From positions 76,898,969 through 76,962,968 of the forward strand of contig NC_083605.1 of NCBI RefSeq assembly GCF_029168945.1: DNA of 64,000 bases. Direction: 5' to 3'. Within the stretch, counting starts at the first letter, position 1, and each line of letters starts with the position of its first letter. Positions 51,001 to 63,903 of this stretch are shown in pieces. Under the pieces are notes generated by a model. It did not search any database. It saw nothing but the letters and a program-made list of their open reading frames with translations, and was not told where the DNA came from. Origin of the DNA: Cannabis sativa (lineage: Eukaryota; Streptophyta; Magnoliopsida; Rosales; Cannabaceae). Position numbers and translations under genes: made by a program.

Positions 51001-54000
51001 TTCTTCTTTTCAGGGGAAATTTTTACAAGTTTTTTCCTTACTCTTACACTCGTTAGTTATCTGTTAAAATCTCAACCTACACATCTCCAAAGATCATGAA
51101 ATTTCACGGGGGCCTAGCCAAGACCGTTGTGCATCACTTTTCTCTTGGACACGTTGAGAGAAAAATTAGTTTTCTTGCACTAACGATCGTTTTAATCGAA
51201 ATAGTGAAAATCTCACATTTCTGATAGTGGTACCCCTTTGTGAAATGTGGCCCGGCCAATCTCGGAATATTTTTTGCCACTAGTCACAATCAATTTGTAC
51301 TACTAAGAAATGAATATGAAGAATGGTTTTGGGTTAAAATTTGTTGAAATGGCCCCCTAATTGAAAATATTCTTCTTTTCGTGGGAAATTTTTACAAGTT
51401 TTTTCCTTACTCTTACACTCGTTAGTTATCTCGTTAAAATCTCAACCTACACATCTCCAAAGATCATGAAATTTCACGGGGGCCTAGCCAAGACCGTTGT
51501 GCATCACTTTTCTCTTGGACACGTTGAGAGAAAAATTAGTTTTCTTGCACTAACGATCGTTTTAATCGAAATAGTGAAAATCTCACATTTCTGATAGTGG
51601 TACCCCTTTGTGAAATGTGGCCCAGACCAATCTCGGAATTTTTTTTGCCACTAGTCACAATCAATTTGTACTACTAAGAAATGAATATGAAGAATGGTTT
51701 TGGGTTAAAATTTGTTGAAATAGCCCCCTAATTGAAAATATTCTTCTTTTCAGGGGAAATTTTTACAAGTTTTTTCCTTACTCTTACACTCGTTAGTTAT
51801 CTGTTAAAATCTCAACCTACACATCTCCAAAGATCATGAAATTTCACGGGGGCCTAGCCAAGACCGTTGTGCATCACTTTTCTCTTGGACACGTTGAGAG
51901 AAAAATTAGTTTTCTTGCACTAACGATCGTTTTAATCGAAATAGTGAAAATCTCACATTTCTGATAGTGGTACCCCTTTGTGAAATGTGGCCACGACCAA
52001 TCTCGGAATATTTTTTGCCACTAGTCACAATCAATTTGTACTACTAAGAAATGAATATGAAGAATGGTTTTGGGTTAAAATTTGTTGAAATGGCCCCCTA
52101 ATTGAAAATATTCTTCTTTTCAGGGGAAATTTTTACAAGTTTTTTCCTTACTCTTACACTCGTTAGTTATCTGTTAAAATCTCAACCTACACATCTCCAA
52201 AGATCATGAAATTTCACGGGGGCCTAGCCAAGACCGTTGTGCATCACTTTTCTCTTGGACACGTTGAGAGAAAAATTAGTTTTCTTGCACTAACGATCGT
52301 TTTAATCGAAATAGTGAAAATCTCACATTTCTGATAGTGGTACCCCTTTGTGAAATGTGGCCCGGACCAATCTCGGAATTTTTTTTGCCACTAGTCACAA
52401 TCAATTTGTACTACTAAGAAATGAATATGAAGAATGGTTTTGGGTTAAAATTTGTTGAAATGGCCCCCTAATTGAAAATATTCTTCTTTACAGGGGAAAT
52501 TTTTACAAGTTTTTTCCTTACTCTTACACTCGTTAGTTATCTGTTAAAATCTCAACCTACACATCTCCAAAGATCATGAAATTTCACGGGGGCCTAGCCA
52601 AGACCGTTGTGCATCACTTTTCTCTTGGACACGTTGAGAGAAAAATTAGTTTTCTTGCACTAACGATCGTTTTAATCGAAATAGTGAAAATCTCACATTT
52701 CTGATAGTGGTACCCCTTTGTGAAATGTGGCCCGAACAGATCTCGGAATTTTTTTTGCCACTAGTCACAATCAATTTGTACTACTAAGAAATGAATATGA
52801 AGAATGGTTTTGGGTTAAAATTTGTTGAAATGGCCCCCTAATTGAAAATATTCTTCTTTTCATGGGAAATTTTTACAAGTTTTTTCCTTACTCTTACACT
52901 CGTTAGTTATCTCGTTAAAATCTCAACCTACACATCTCCAAAGATCATGAAATTTCACGGGGGCCTAGCCAAGACCGTTGTGCATCACTTTTCTCTTGGA
53001 CACGTTGAGAGAAAAATTAGTTTTCTTGCACTAACGATCGTTTTAATCGAAATAGTGAAAATCTCACATTTCTGATAGTGGTACCCCTTTGTGAAATGTG
53101 GTCCGGACCAATCTCGGAATATTTTTTGCCACTAGTCACAATCAATTTGTACTACTAAGAAATGAATATGAAGAATGGTTTTGGGTTAAAATTTGTTGAA
53201 ATAGCCCCCTAATTGAAAATATTCTTCTTTTCAGGGGAAATTTTTACAAGTTTTTTCCTTACTCTTACACTCGTTAGTTATCTGTTAAAATCTCAACCTA
53301 CACATCTCCAAAGATCATGAAATTTCACGGGGGCCTAGCCAAGACCGTTGTGCATCACTTTTCTCTTGGACACGTTGAGAGAAAAATTAGTTTTCTTGCA
53401 CTAACGATCGTTTTAATCGAAATAGTGAAAATCTCACATTTCTGATAGTGGTACCCCTTTGTTAAATGTGGCCGGGACCAATCTCGGAATATTTTTTGCC
53501 ACTAGTCACAATCAATTTGTACTACTAAGAAATGAATATGAAGAATGGTTTTGGGTTAAAATTTGTTGAAATGGCCCCCTAATTGAAAATATTCTTCTTT
53601 CAGGGGAAATTTTTACAAGTTTTTTCCTTACTCTTACACTCTTTAGTTAACTGTTAAAATCTCAACCTACACATCTCCAAAGATCATGAAATTTCACGGG
53701 GGCCTAGCCAAGACCGTTGTGCATCACTTTTCTCTTGGACACGTTGAGAGAAAAATTAGTTTTCTTGCACTAACGATCGTTTTAATCGAAATAGTGAAAA
53801 TCTCACATTCTGATAGTGGTACCCCTTTGTGAAATGTGGCCGGACCAATCTCGGAATTTTTTTTGCCACTAGTCACAATCAATTTGTACTACTAAGAAAT
53901 GAATATGAAGAATGGTTTTGGGTTAAAATTTGTTGAAATAGCCCCCTAATTGAAAATATTCTTCTTTTCAGGGGAAATTTTTACAAGTTTTTTCCTTACT

Positions 54001-57000
54001 CTTACACTCGTTAGTTATCTGTTAAAATCTCAACCTACACATCTCCAAAGATCATGAAATTTCACGGGGGCCTAGCCAAGACCGTTGTGCATCACTTTTC
54101 TCTTGGACACGTTGAGAGAAAAATTAGTTTTCTTGCACTAACGATCGTTTTAATCGAAATAGTGAAAATCTCACATTTCTGATAGTGGTACCCCTTTGTG
54201 AAATGTGGCCCGACCAATCTCGGAATATTTTTTGCCACTAGTCACAATCAATTTGTACTACTAAGAAATGAATATGAAGAATGGTTTTGGGTTAAAATTT
54301 GTTGAAATGGCCCCCTAATTGAAAATATTTTTCTTTTCGGGGTAAATTTTTACAAGTTTTTTCCTTACTCTTACACTCGTTAGTTATCTCTTAAAATCTC
54401 AACCTACACATCTCCAAAGATCATGAAATTTCACGGGGGCCTAGCCAAGACCGTTGTGCATCACTTTTCTCTTGGACACGTTGAGAGAAAAATTAGTTTT
54501 CTTGCACTAACGATCGTTTTAATCGAAATAGTGAAAATCTCACATTTCTGATAGTGGTACCCCTTTGTGAAATGTGGCCCGGACCAATCTCGGAATATTT
54601 TTTGCCACTAGTCACAATCAATTTGTACTACTAAGAAATGAATATGAAGAATGGTTTTGGGTTAAAATTTGTTGAAATGGCCCCCTAATTGAAAATATTC
54701 TTCTTTTCATGGGAAATTTTTACAAGTTTTTTCCTTACTCTTACACTCGTTAGTTATCTGTTAAAATCTCAACCTACACATCTCCAAAGATCATGAAATT
54801 TCACGGGGGCCTAGCCAAGACCGTTGTGCATCACTTTTCTCTTGGACACGTTGAGAGAAAAATTAGTTTTCTTGCACTAACGATCGTTTTAATCGAAATA
54901 GTGAAAATCTCACATTTCTGATAGTGGTACCCCTTTGTGAAATGTGGCCCAGACCAATCTCGGAATTTTTTTTGCCACTAGTCACAATCAATTTGTACTA
55001 CTAAGAAATGAATATGAAGAATGGTTTTGGGTTAAAATTTGTTGAAATGGCCCCCTAATTGAAAATATTCTTCTTTTCAGGGGAAATTTTTACAAGTTTT
55101 TTCCTTACTCTTACACTCGTTAGTTATCTGTTAAAATCTCAACCTACACATCTCCAAAGATCATGAAATTTCACGGGGGCCTAGCCAAGACCGTTGTGCA
55201 TCACTTTTCTCTTGGACACGTTGAGAGAAAAATTAGTTTTCTTGCACTAACGATCGTTTTAATCGAAATAGTGAAAATCTCACATTTCTGATAGTGGTAC
55301 CCCTTTGTGAAATGTGGCCCGGACCAATCTCGGAATATTTTTTGCCACTAGTCACAATCAATTTGTACTACTAAGAAATGAATATGAAGAATGGTTTTGG
55401 GTTAAAATTTGTTGAAATAGCCCCCTAATTGAAAATATTCTTCTTTTCAGGGGAAATTTTTACAAGTTTTTTCCTTACTCTTACACTCGTTAGTTATCTC
55501 TTAAAATCTCAACCTACACATCTCCAAAGATCATGAAATTTCACGGGGGCCTAGCCAAGACCGTTGTGCATCACTTTTCTCTTGGACACGTTGAGAGAAA
55601 AATTAGTTTTCTTGCACTAACGATCGTTTTAATCGAAATAGTGAAAATCTCACATTTCTGATAGTGGTACCCCTTTGTGAAATGTGGCCCGAACCAATCT
55701 CGGAATTTTTTTTGCCACTAGTCACAATCAATTTGTACTACTAAGAAATGAATATGAAGAATGGTTTTGGGTTAAAATTTGTTGAAATGGCCCCCTAATT
55801 GAAAATATTCTTCTTTTCAAGGGAAATTTTTACAAGTTTTTTCCTTACTCTTACACTCGTTAGTTATCTGTTAAAATCTCAACCTACACATCTCCAAAGA
55901 TCATGAAATTTCACGGGGGCCTAGCCAAGACCGTTGTGCATCACTTTTCTCTTGGACACGTTGAGAGAAAAATTAGTTTTCTTGCACTAACGATCGTTTT
56001 AATCGAAATAGTGAAAATCTCACATTTCTGATAGTGGTACCCCTTTGTGAAATGTGGCCCGGACCAATCTCGGAATTTTTTTTGCCACTAGTCTCAATCA
56101 ATTTGTACTACTAAGAAATGAATATGAAGAATGGTTTTGGGTTAAAATTTGTTGAAATAGCCCCCTAATTGAAAATATTCTTCTTTTCAGGGGAAATTTT
56201 TACAAGTTTTTTCCTTACTCTTACACTCGTTAGTTATCTGTTAAAATCTCAACCTACACATCTCCAAAGATCATGAAATTTCACGGGGGCCTAGCCAAGA
56301 CCGTTGTGCATCACTTTTCTCTTGGACACGTTGAGAGAAAAATTAGTTTTCTTGCACTAACGATCGTTTTAATCGAAATAGTGAAAATCTCACATTTCTG
56401 ATAGTGGTACCCCTTTGTGAAATGTGGCCCGGACCAATCTCGGAATATTTTTTGCCACTAGTCACAATCAATTTGTACTACTAAGAAATGAATATGAAGA
56501 ATGGTTTTGGGTTAAAATTTGTTGAAATGGCCCCCTAATTGAAAATATTCTTCTTTTCAGGGGAAATTTTTACAAGTTTTTTCCTTACTCTTACACTCGT
56601 TAGTTATCTGTTAAAATCTCAACCTACACATCTCCAAAGATCATGAAATTTCACGGGGCCTAGCCAAGACCGTTGTGCATCACTTTTCTCTTGGACACGT
56701 TGAGAGAAAAATTAGTTTTCTTGCACTAACGATCGTTTTAATCGAAATAGTGAAAATCTCACATTTCTGATAGTGGTACCCCTTTGTGAAATGTGGCCCG
56801 GACCAATCTCGGAATTTTTTTTGCCACTAGTCACAATCAATTTGTACTACTAAGAAATGAATATGAAGAATGGTTTTGGGTTAAAATTTGTTGAAATGGC
56901 CCCCTAATTGAAAATATTCTTCTTTTAATTGGAAATTTTTACAAGTTTTTTCCTTACTCTTACACTCGTTAGTTATCTGTTAAAATCTCAACCTACACAT

Positions 57001-57257
57001 CTCCAAAGATCATGAAATTTCACGGGGGCCTAGCCAAGACCGTTGTGCATCACTTTTCTCTTGGACACGTTGAGAGAAAAATTAGTTTTCTTGCACTAAC
57101 GATCGTTTTAATCGAAATAGTGAAAATCTCACATTTCTGATAGTGGTACCCCTTTGTGAAATGTGGCCCGACCAATCTCGGAATTTTTTTTGCCACTAGT
57201 CACAATCAATTTGTACTACTAAGAAATGAATATGAAGAATGGTTTTGGGTTAAAATT
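45059..57257 (+). repeat. Right zone, copies 123-155, mixed site A and site G states
   Basis: Copy starts: 45059, 45430, 45800, 46169, 46539, 46907, 47277, 47647, 48016, 48386, 48756, 49126, 49495, 49864, 50234, 50603, 50973, 51342, 51713, 52083, 52453, 52823, 53194, 53564, 53931, 54300, 54670, 55040, 55410, 55780, 56150, 56520, 56889. T at site C is universal. A at site A and T at site G are both frequent, with no single fixed period. Site F varies most here. Private changes include GGGGTAAAT in copies 133 and 148, CTTTACAGGGG in 143, TTTGTTAAATG in 145, CTCTTTAGTTAAC in 146 and TTTTAATTGG in 155. Copy 154 loses one G from the G5 run in the core. Confidence 0.88.
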
Positions 57258-58359
57258 TGTTGAAATGGCCCCCTAATTGAAAATATTCTTCTTTTCGGGG
57301 AAATTTTTACAAGTTTTTTCCTTACTCTTACACTCGTTAGTTATCTCGTTAAAATCTCAACCTACACATCTCCAAAGATCATGAAATTTCACGGGGCCTA
57401 GCCAAGACCGTTGTGCATCACTTTTCTCTTGGACACGTTGAGAGAAAAATTAGTTTTCTTGCACTAACGATCGTTTTAATCGAAATAGTGAAAATCTCAC
57501 ATTTCGATAGTGGTACCCCTTTGTGAAATGTGGCCCGACCAATCTCGGAATATTTTTTGCCACTAGTCACAATCAATTTGTACTACTAAGAAATGAATAT
57601 GAAGAATGGTTTTGGGTTAAAATTTGTTGAAATGGCCCCCTAATTGAAAATATTCTTCTTTTAGGGGAAATTTTTACAAGTTTTTTCCTTACTCTTACAC
57701 TCGTTAGTTATCTGTTAAAATCTCAACCTACACATCTCCAAAGATCATGAAATTTCACGGGGGCCTAGCCAAGACCGTTGTGCATCACTTTTCTCTTGGA
57801 CACGTTGAGAGAAAAATTAGTTTTCTTGCACTAACGATCGTTTTAATCGAAATAGTGAAAATCTCACATTTCGATAGTGGTACCCCTTTGTGAAATGTGG
57901 CCCGGCCAATCTCGGAATATTTTTTGCCACTAGTCACAATCAATTTGTACTACTAAGAAATGAATATGAAGAATGGTTTTGGGTTAAAATTTGTTGAAAT
58001 GGCCCCCTAATTGAAAATATTCTTCTTTTCGGGGAAATTTTTACAAGTTTTTTCCTTACTCTTACACTCGTTAGTTATCTGTTAAAATCTCAACCTACAC
58101 ATCTCCAAAGATCATGAAATTTCACGGGGGCCTAGCCAAGACCGTTGTGCATCACTTTTCTCTTGGACACGTTGAGAGAAAAATTAGTTTTCTTGCACTA
58201 ACGATCGTTTTAATCGAAATAGTGAAAATCTCACATTTCTGATAGTGGTACCCCTTTGTGAAATGTGGCCCGACCAATCTCGGAATTTTTTTTGCCACTA
58301 GTCACAATCAATTTGTACTACTAAGAAATGAATATGAAGAATGGTTTTGGGTTAAAATT
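57258..58359 (+). repeat. Second island of short, left-like variants, copies 156-158
   Basis: Copy starts: 57258, 57625, 57992. Copies 156 and 157 have TTCGAT at site E. Copies 156 and 158 have TTTTCGGGG at site B, and copy 157 has TTTTAGGGG. Lengths are 367, 367 and 368 bp. Copy 156 also has a G4 instead of G5 in the core, shared with copy 154 two units earlier, plus CTCGTTA at site D. The state combination resembles copies 111-113, about 45 monomers upstream, which may point to a long-range duplication or repeated conversion. Confidence 0.7.
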
Positions 58360-61300
58360 TGTTGAAATGGCCCCCTAATTGAAAATATTCTTCTTTTCAA
58401 GGGAAATTTTTACAAGTTTTTTCCTTACTCTTACACTCGTTAGTTATCTGTTAAAATCTCAACCTACACATCTCCAAAGATCATGAAATTTCACGGGGGC
58501 CTAGCCAAGACCGTTGTGCATCACTTTTCTCTTGGACACGTTGAGAGAAAAATTAGTTTTCTTGCACTAACGATCGTTTTAATCGAAATAGTGAAAATCT
58601 CACATTTCTGATAGTGGTACCCCTTTGTGAAATGTGGCCCGAACCAATCTCGGAATTTTTTTTGCCACTAGTCACAATCAATTTGTACTACTAAGAAATG
58701 AATATGAAGAATGGTTTTGGGTTAAAATTTGTTGAAATAGCCCCCTAATTGAAAATATTCTTCTTTTCAGGGGAAATTTTTACAAGTTTTTTCCTTACTC
58801 TTACACTCGTTAGTTATCTCTTAAAATCTCAACCTACACATCTCCAAAGATCATGAAATTTCACGGGGGCCTAGCCAAGACCGTTGTGCATCACTTTTCT
58901 CTTGGACACGTTGAGAGAAAAATTAGTTTTCTTGCACTAACGATCGTTTTAATCGAAATAGTGAAAATCTCACATTTCTGATAGTGGTACCCCTTTGTGA
59001 AATGTGGCCCTGACCAATCTCGGAATATTTTTTGCCACTAGTCACAATCAATTTGTACTACTAAGAAATGAATATGAAGAATGGTTTTGGGTTAAAATTT
59101 GTTGAAATGGCCCCCTAATTGAAAATATTCTTCTTTTCAGGGGAAATTTTTACAAGTTTTTTCCTTACTCTTACACTCGTTAGTTATCTGTTAAAATCTC
59201 AACCTACACATCTCCAAAGATCATGAAATTTCACGGGGGCCTAGCCAAGACCGTTGTGCATCACTTTTCTCTTGGACACGTTGAGAGAAAAATTAGTTTT
59301 CTTGCACTAACGATCGTTTTAATCGAAATAGTGAAAATCTCACATTTCTGATAGTGGTACCCCTTTGTGAAATGTGGCCCGGACCAATCTCGGAATATTT
59401 TTTGCCACTAGTCACAATCAATTTGTACTACTAAGAAATGAATATGAAGAATGGTTTTGGGTTAAAATTTGTTGAAATAGCCCCCTAATTGAAAATATTC
59501 TTCTTTTCAGGGGAAATTTTTACAAGTTTTTTCCTTACTCTTACACTCGTTAGTTATCTGTTAAAATCTCAACCTACACATCTCCAAAGATCATGAAATT
59601 TCACGGGGGCCTAGCCAAGACCGTTGTGCATCACTTTTCTCTTGGACACGTTGAGAGAAAAATTAGTTTTCTTGCACTAACGATCGTTTTAATCGAAATA
59701 GTGAAAATCTCACATTTCTGATAGTGGTACCCCTTTGTGAAATGTGGCCGGACCAATCTCGGAATTTTTTTTGCCACTAGTCACAATCAATTTGTACTAC
59801 TAAGAAATGAATATGAAGAATGGTTTTGGGTTAAAATTTGTTGAAATAGCCCCCTAATTGAAAATATTCTTCTTTTCATGGGAAATTTTTACAAGTTTTT
59901 TCCTTACTCTTACACTCGTTAGTTATCTGTTAAAATCTCAACCTACACATCTCCAAAGATCATGAAATTTCACGGGGGCCTAGCCAAGACCGTTGTGCAT
60001 CACTTTTCTCTTGGACACGTTGAGAGAAAAATTAGTTTTCTTGCACTAACGATCGTTTTAATCGAAATAGTGAAAATCTCACATTTCTGATAGTGGTACC
60101 CCTTTGTGAAATGTGGCCGGACCAATCTCGGAATATTTTTTGCCACTAGTCACAATCAATTTGTACTACTAAGAAATGAATATGAAGAATGGTTTTGGGT
60201 TAAAATTTGTTGAAATAGCCCCCTAATTGAAAATATTCTTCTTTTCATGGGAAATTTTTACAAGTTTTTTCCTTACTCTTACACTCGTTAGTTATCTGTT
60301 AAAATCTCAACCTACACATCTCCAAAGATCATGAAATTTCACGGGGGCCTAGCCAAGACCGTTGTGCATCACTTTTCTCTTGGACACGTTGAGAGAAAAA
60401 TTAGTTTTCTTGCACTAACGATCGTTTTAATCGAAATAGTGAAAATCTCACATTTCTGATAGTGGTACCCCTTTGTGAAATGTGGCCGGACCAATCTCGG
60501 AATATTTTTTGCCACTAGTCACAATCAATTTGTACTACTAAGAAATGAATATGAAGAATGGTTTTGGGTTAAAATTTGTTGAAATGGCCCCCTAATTGAA
60601 AATATTCTTCTTTTCATGGGAAATTTTTACAAGTTTTTTCCTTACTCTTACACTCGTTAGTTATCTGTTAAAATCTCAACCTACACATCTCCAAAGATCA
60701 TGAAATTTCACGGGGGCCTAGCCAAGACCGTTGTGCATCACTTTTCTCTTGGACACGTTGAGAGAAAAATTAGTTTTCTTGCACTAACGATCGTTTTAAT
60801 CGAAATAGTGAAAATCTCACATTTCTGATAGTGGTACCCCTTTGTGAAATGTGGCCAGGACCAATCTCGGAATTTTTTTTGCCACTAGTCACAATCAATT
60901 TGTACTACTAAGAAATGAATATGAAGAATGGTTTTGGGTTAAAATTTGTTGAAATAGCCCCCTAATTGAAAATATTCTTCTTTTCAGGGGAAATTTTTAC
61001 AAGTTTTTTCCTTACTCTTACACTCGTTAGTTATCTGTTAAAATCTCAACCTACACATCTCCAAAGATCATGAAATTTCACGGGGGCCTAGCCAAGACCG
61101 TTGTGCATCACTTTTCTCTTGGACACGTTGAGAGAAAAATTAGTTTTCTTGCACTAACGATCGTTTTAATCGAAATAGTGAAAATCTCACATTTCTGATA
61201 GTGGTACCCCTTTGTGAAATGTGGCGCGGACCAATCTCGGAATTTTTTTTGCCACTAGTCACAATCAATTTGTACTACTAAGAAATGAATATGAAGAATG

Positions 61301-63903
61301 GTTTTGGGTTAAAATTTGTTGAAATAGCCCCCTAATTGAAAATATTCTTCTTTTCAGGGGAAATTTTTACAAGTTTTTTCCTTACTCTTACACTCGTTAG
61401 TTATCTGTTAAAATCTCAACCTACACATCTCCAAAGATCATGAAATTTCACGGGGGCCTAGCCAAGACCGTTGTGCATCACTTTTCTCTTGGACACGTTG
61501 AGAGAAAAATTAGTTTTCTTGCACTAACGATCGTTTTAATCGAAATAGTGAAAATCTCACATTTCTGATAGTGGTACCCCTTTGTGAAATGTGGCCAGGA
61601 CCAATCTCGGAATATTTTTTGCCACTAGTCACAATCAATTTGTACTACTAAGAAATGAATATGAAGAATGGTTTTGGGTTAAAATTTGTTGAAATAGCCC
61701 CCTAATTGAAAATATTCTTCTTTTCAGGGGAAATTTTTACAAGTTTTTTCCTTACTCTTACACTCGTTAGTTATCTGTTAAAATCTCAACCTACACATCT
61801 CCAAAGATCATGAAATTTCACGGGGGCCTAGCCAAGACCGTTGTGCATCACTTTTCTCTTGGACACGTTGAGAGAAAAATTAGTTTTCTTGCACTAACGA
61901 TCGTTTTAATCGAAATAGTGAAAATCTCACATTTCTGATAGTGGTACCCCTTTGTGAAATGTGGCCGGACCAATCTCGGAATTTTTTTTGCCACTAGTCA
62001 CAATCAATTTGTACTACTAAGAAATGAATATGAAGAATGGTTTTGGGTTAAAATTTGTTGAAATGGCCCCCTAATTGAAAATATTCTTCTTTTCAGGGGA
62101 AATTTTTACAAGTTTTTTCCTTACTCTTACACTCGTTAGTTATCTGTTAAAATCTCAACCTACACATCTCCAAAGATCATGAAATTTCACGGGGGCCTAG
62201 CCAAGACCGTTGTGCATCACTTTTCTCTTGGACACGTTGAGAGAAAAATTAGTTTTCTTGCACTAACGATCGTTTTAATCGAAATAGTGAAAATCTCACA
62301 TTTCTGATAGTGGTACCCCTTTGTGAAATGTGGCCGGACCAATCTCGGAATTTTTTTTGCCACTAGTCACAATCAATTTGTACTACTAAGAAATGAATAT
62401 GAAGAATGGTTTTGGGTTAAAATTTGTTGAAATAGCCCCCTAATTGAAAATATTCTTCTTTTCAGGGGAAATTTTTACAAGTTTTTTCCTTACTCTTACA
62501 CTCGTTAGTTATCTGTTAAAATCTCAACCTACACATCTCCAAAGATCATGAAATTTCACGGGGGCCTAGCCAAGACCGTTGTGCATCACTTTTCTCTTGG
62601 ACACGTTGAGAGAAAAATTAGTTTTCTTGCACTAACGATCGTTTTAATCGAAATAGTGAAAATCTCACATTTCTGATAGTGGTACCCCTTTGTGAAATGT
62701 GGCCGGACCAATCTCGGAATATTTTTTGCCACTAGTCACAATCAATTTGTACTACTAAGAAATGAATATGAAGAATGGTTTTGGGTTAAAATTTGTTGAA
62801 ATAGCCCCCTAATTGAAAATATTCTTCTTTTCAGGGGAAATTTTTACAAGTTTTTTCCTTACTCTTACACTCGTTAGTTATCTGTTAAAATCTCAACCTA
62901 CACATCTCCAAAGATCATGAAATTTCACGGGGGCCTAGCCAAGACCGTTGTGCATCACTTTTCTCTTGGACACGTTGAGAGAAAAATTAGTTTTCTTGCA
63001 CTAACGATCGTTTTAATCGAAATAGTGAAAATCTCACATTTCTGATAGTGGTACCCCTTTGTGAAATGTGGCCCGGACCAATCTCGGAATTTTTTTTGCC
63101 ACTAGTCACAATCAATTTGTACTACTAAGAAATGAATATGAAGAATGGTTTTGGGTTAAAATTTGTTGAAATGGCCCCCTAATTGAAAATATTCTTCTTT
63201 TCAGGGGAAATTTTTACAAGTTTTTTCCTTACTCTTACACTCGTTAGTTATCCGTTAAAATCTCAACCTACACATCTCCAAAGATCATGAAATTTCACGG
63301 GGGCCTAGCCAAGACCGTTGTGCATCACTTTTCTCTTGGACACGTTGAGAGAAAAATTAGTTTTCTTGCACTAACGATCGTTTTAATCGAAATAGTGAAA
63401 ATCTCACATTTCTGATAGTGGTACCCCTTTGTGAAATGTGGCCCGGACCAATCTCGGAATTTTTTTTGCCACTAGTCTCAATCAATTTGTACTACTAAGA
63501 AATGAATATGAAGAATGGTTTTGGGTTAAAATTTGTTGAAATAGCCCCCTAATTGAAAATATTCTTCTTTTCAGGGGAAATTTTTACAAGTTTTTTCCTT
63601 ACTCTTACACTCGTTAGTTATCTCTTAAAATCTCAACCTACACATCTCCAAAGATCATGAAATTTCACGGGGGCCTAGCCAAGACCGTTGTGCATCACTT
63701 TTCTCTTGGACACGTTGAGAGAAAAATTAGTTTTCTTGCACTAACGATCGTTTTAATCGAAATAGTGAAAATCTCACATTTCTGATAGTGGTACCCCTTT
63801 GTGAAATGTGGCCCGGACCAATCTCGGAATATTTTTTGCCACTAGTCACAATCAATTTGTACTACTAAGAAATGAATATGAAGAATGGTTTTGGGTTAAA
63901 ATT
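58360..63903 (+). repeat. Right end, copies 159-173
   Basis: Copy starts: 58360, 58730, 59100, 59470, 59839, 60208, 60577, 60947, 61317, 61687, 62056, 62425, 62794, 63164, 63534. The A state at site A reaches its highest density (10 of 15 copies). CATGGG at site B occurs in three consecutive copies, 163-165. Copies 160 and 173 carry TCTCTTA at site D, as do copies 148 and 151; the only other instance is copy 82. Copy 172 carries the rare GTCTCAATC. Lengths are 369-370 bp. Confidence 0.88.
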
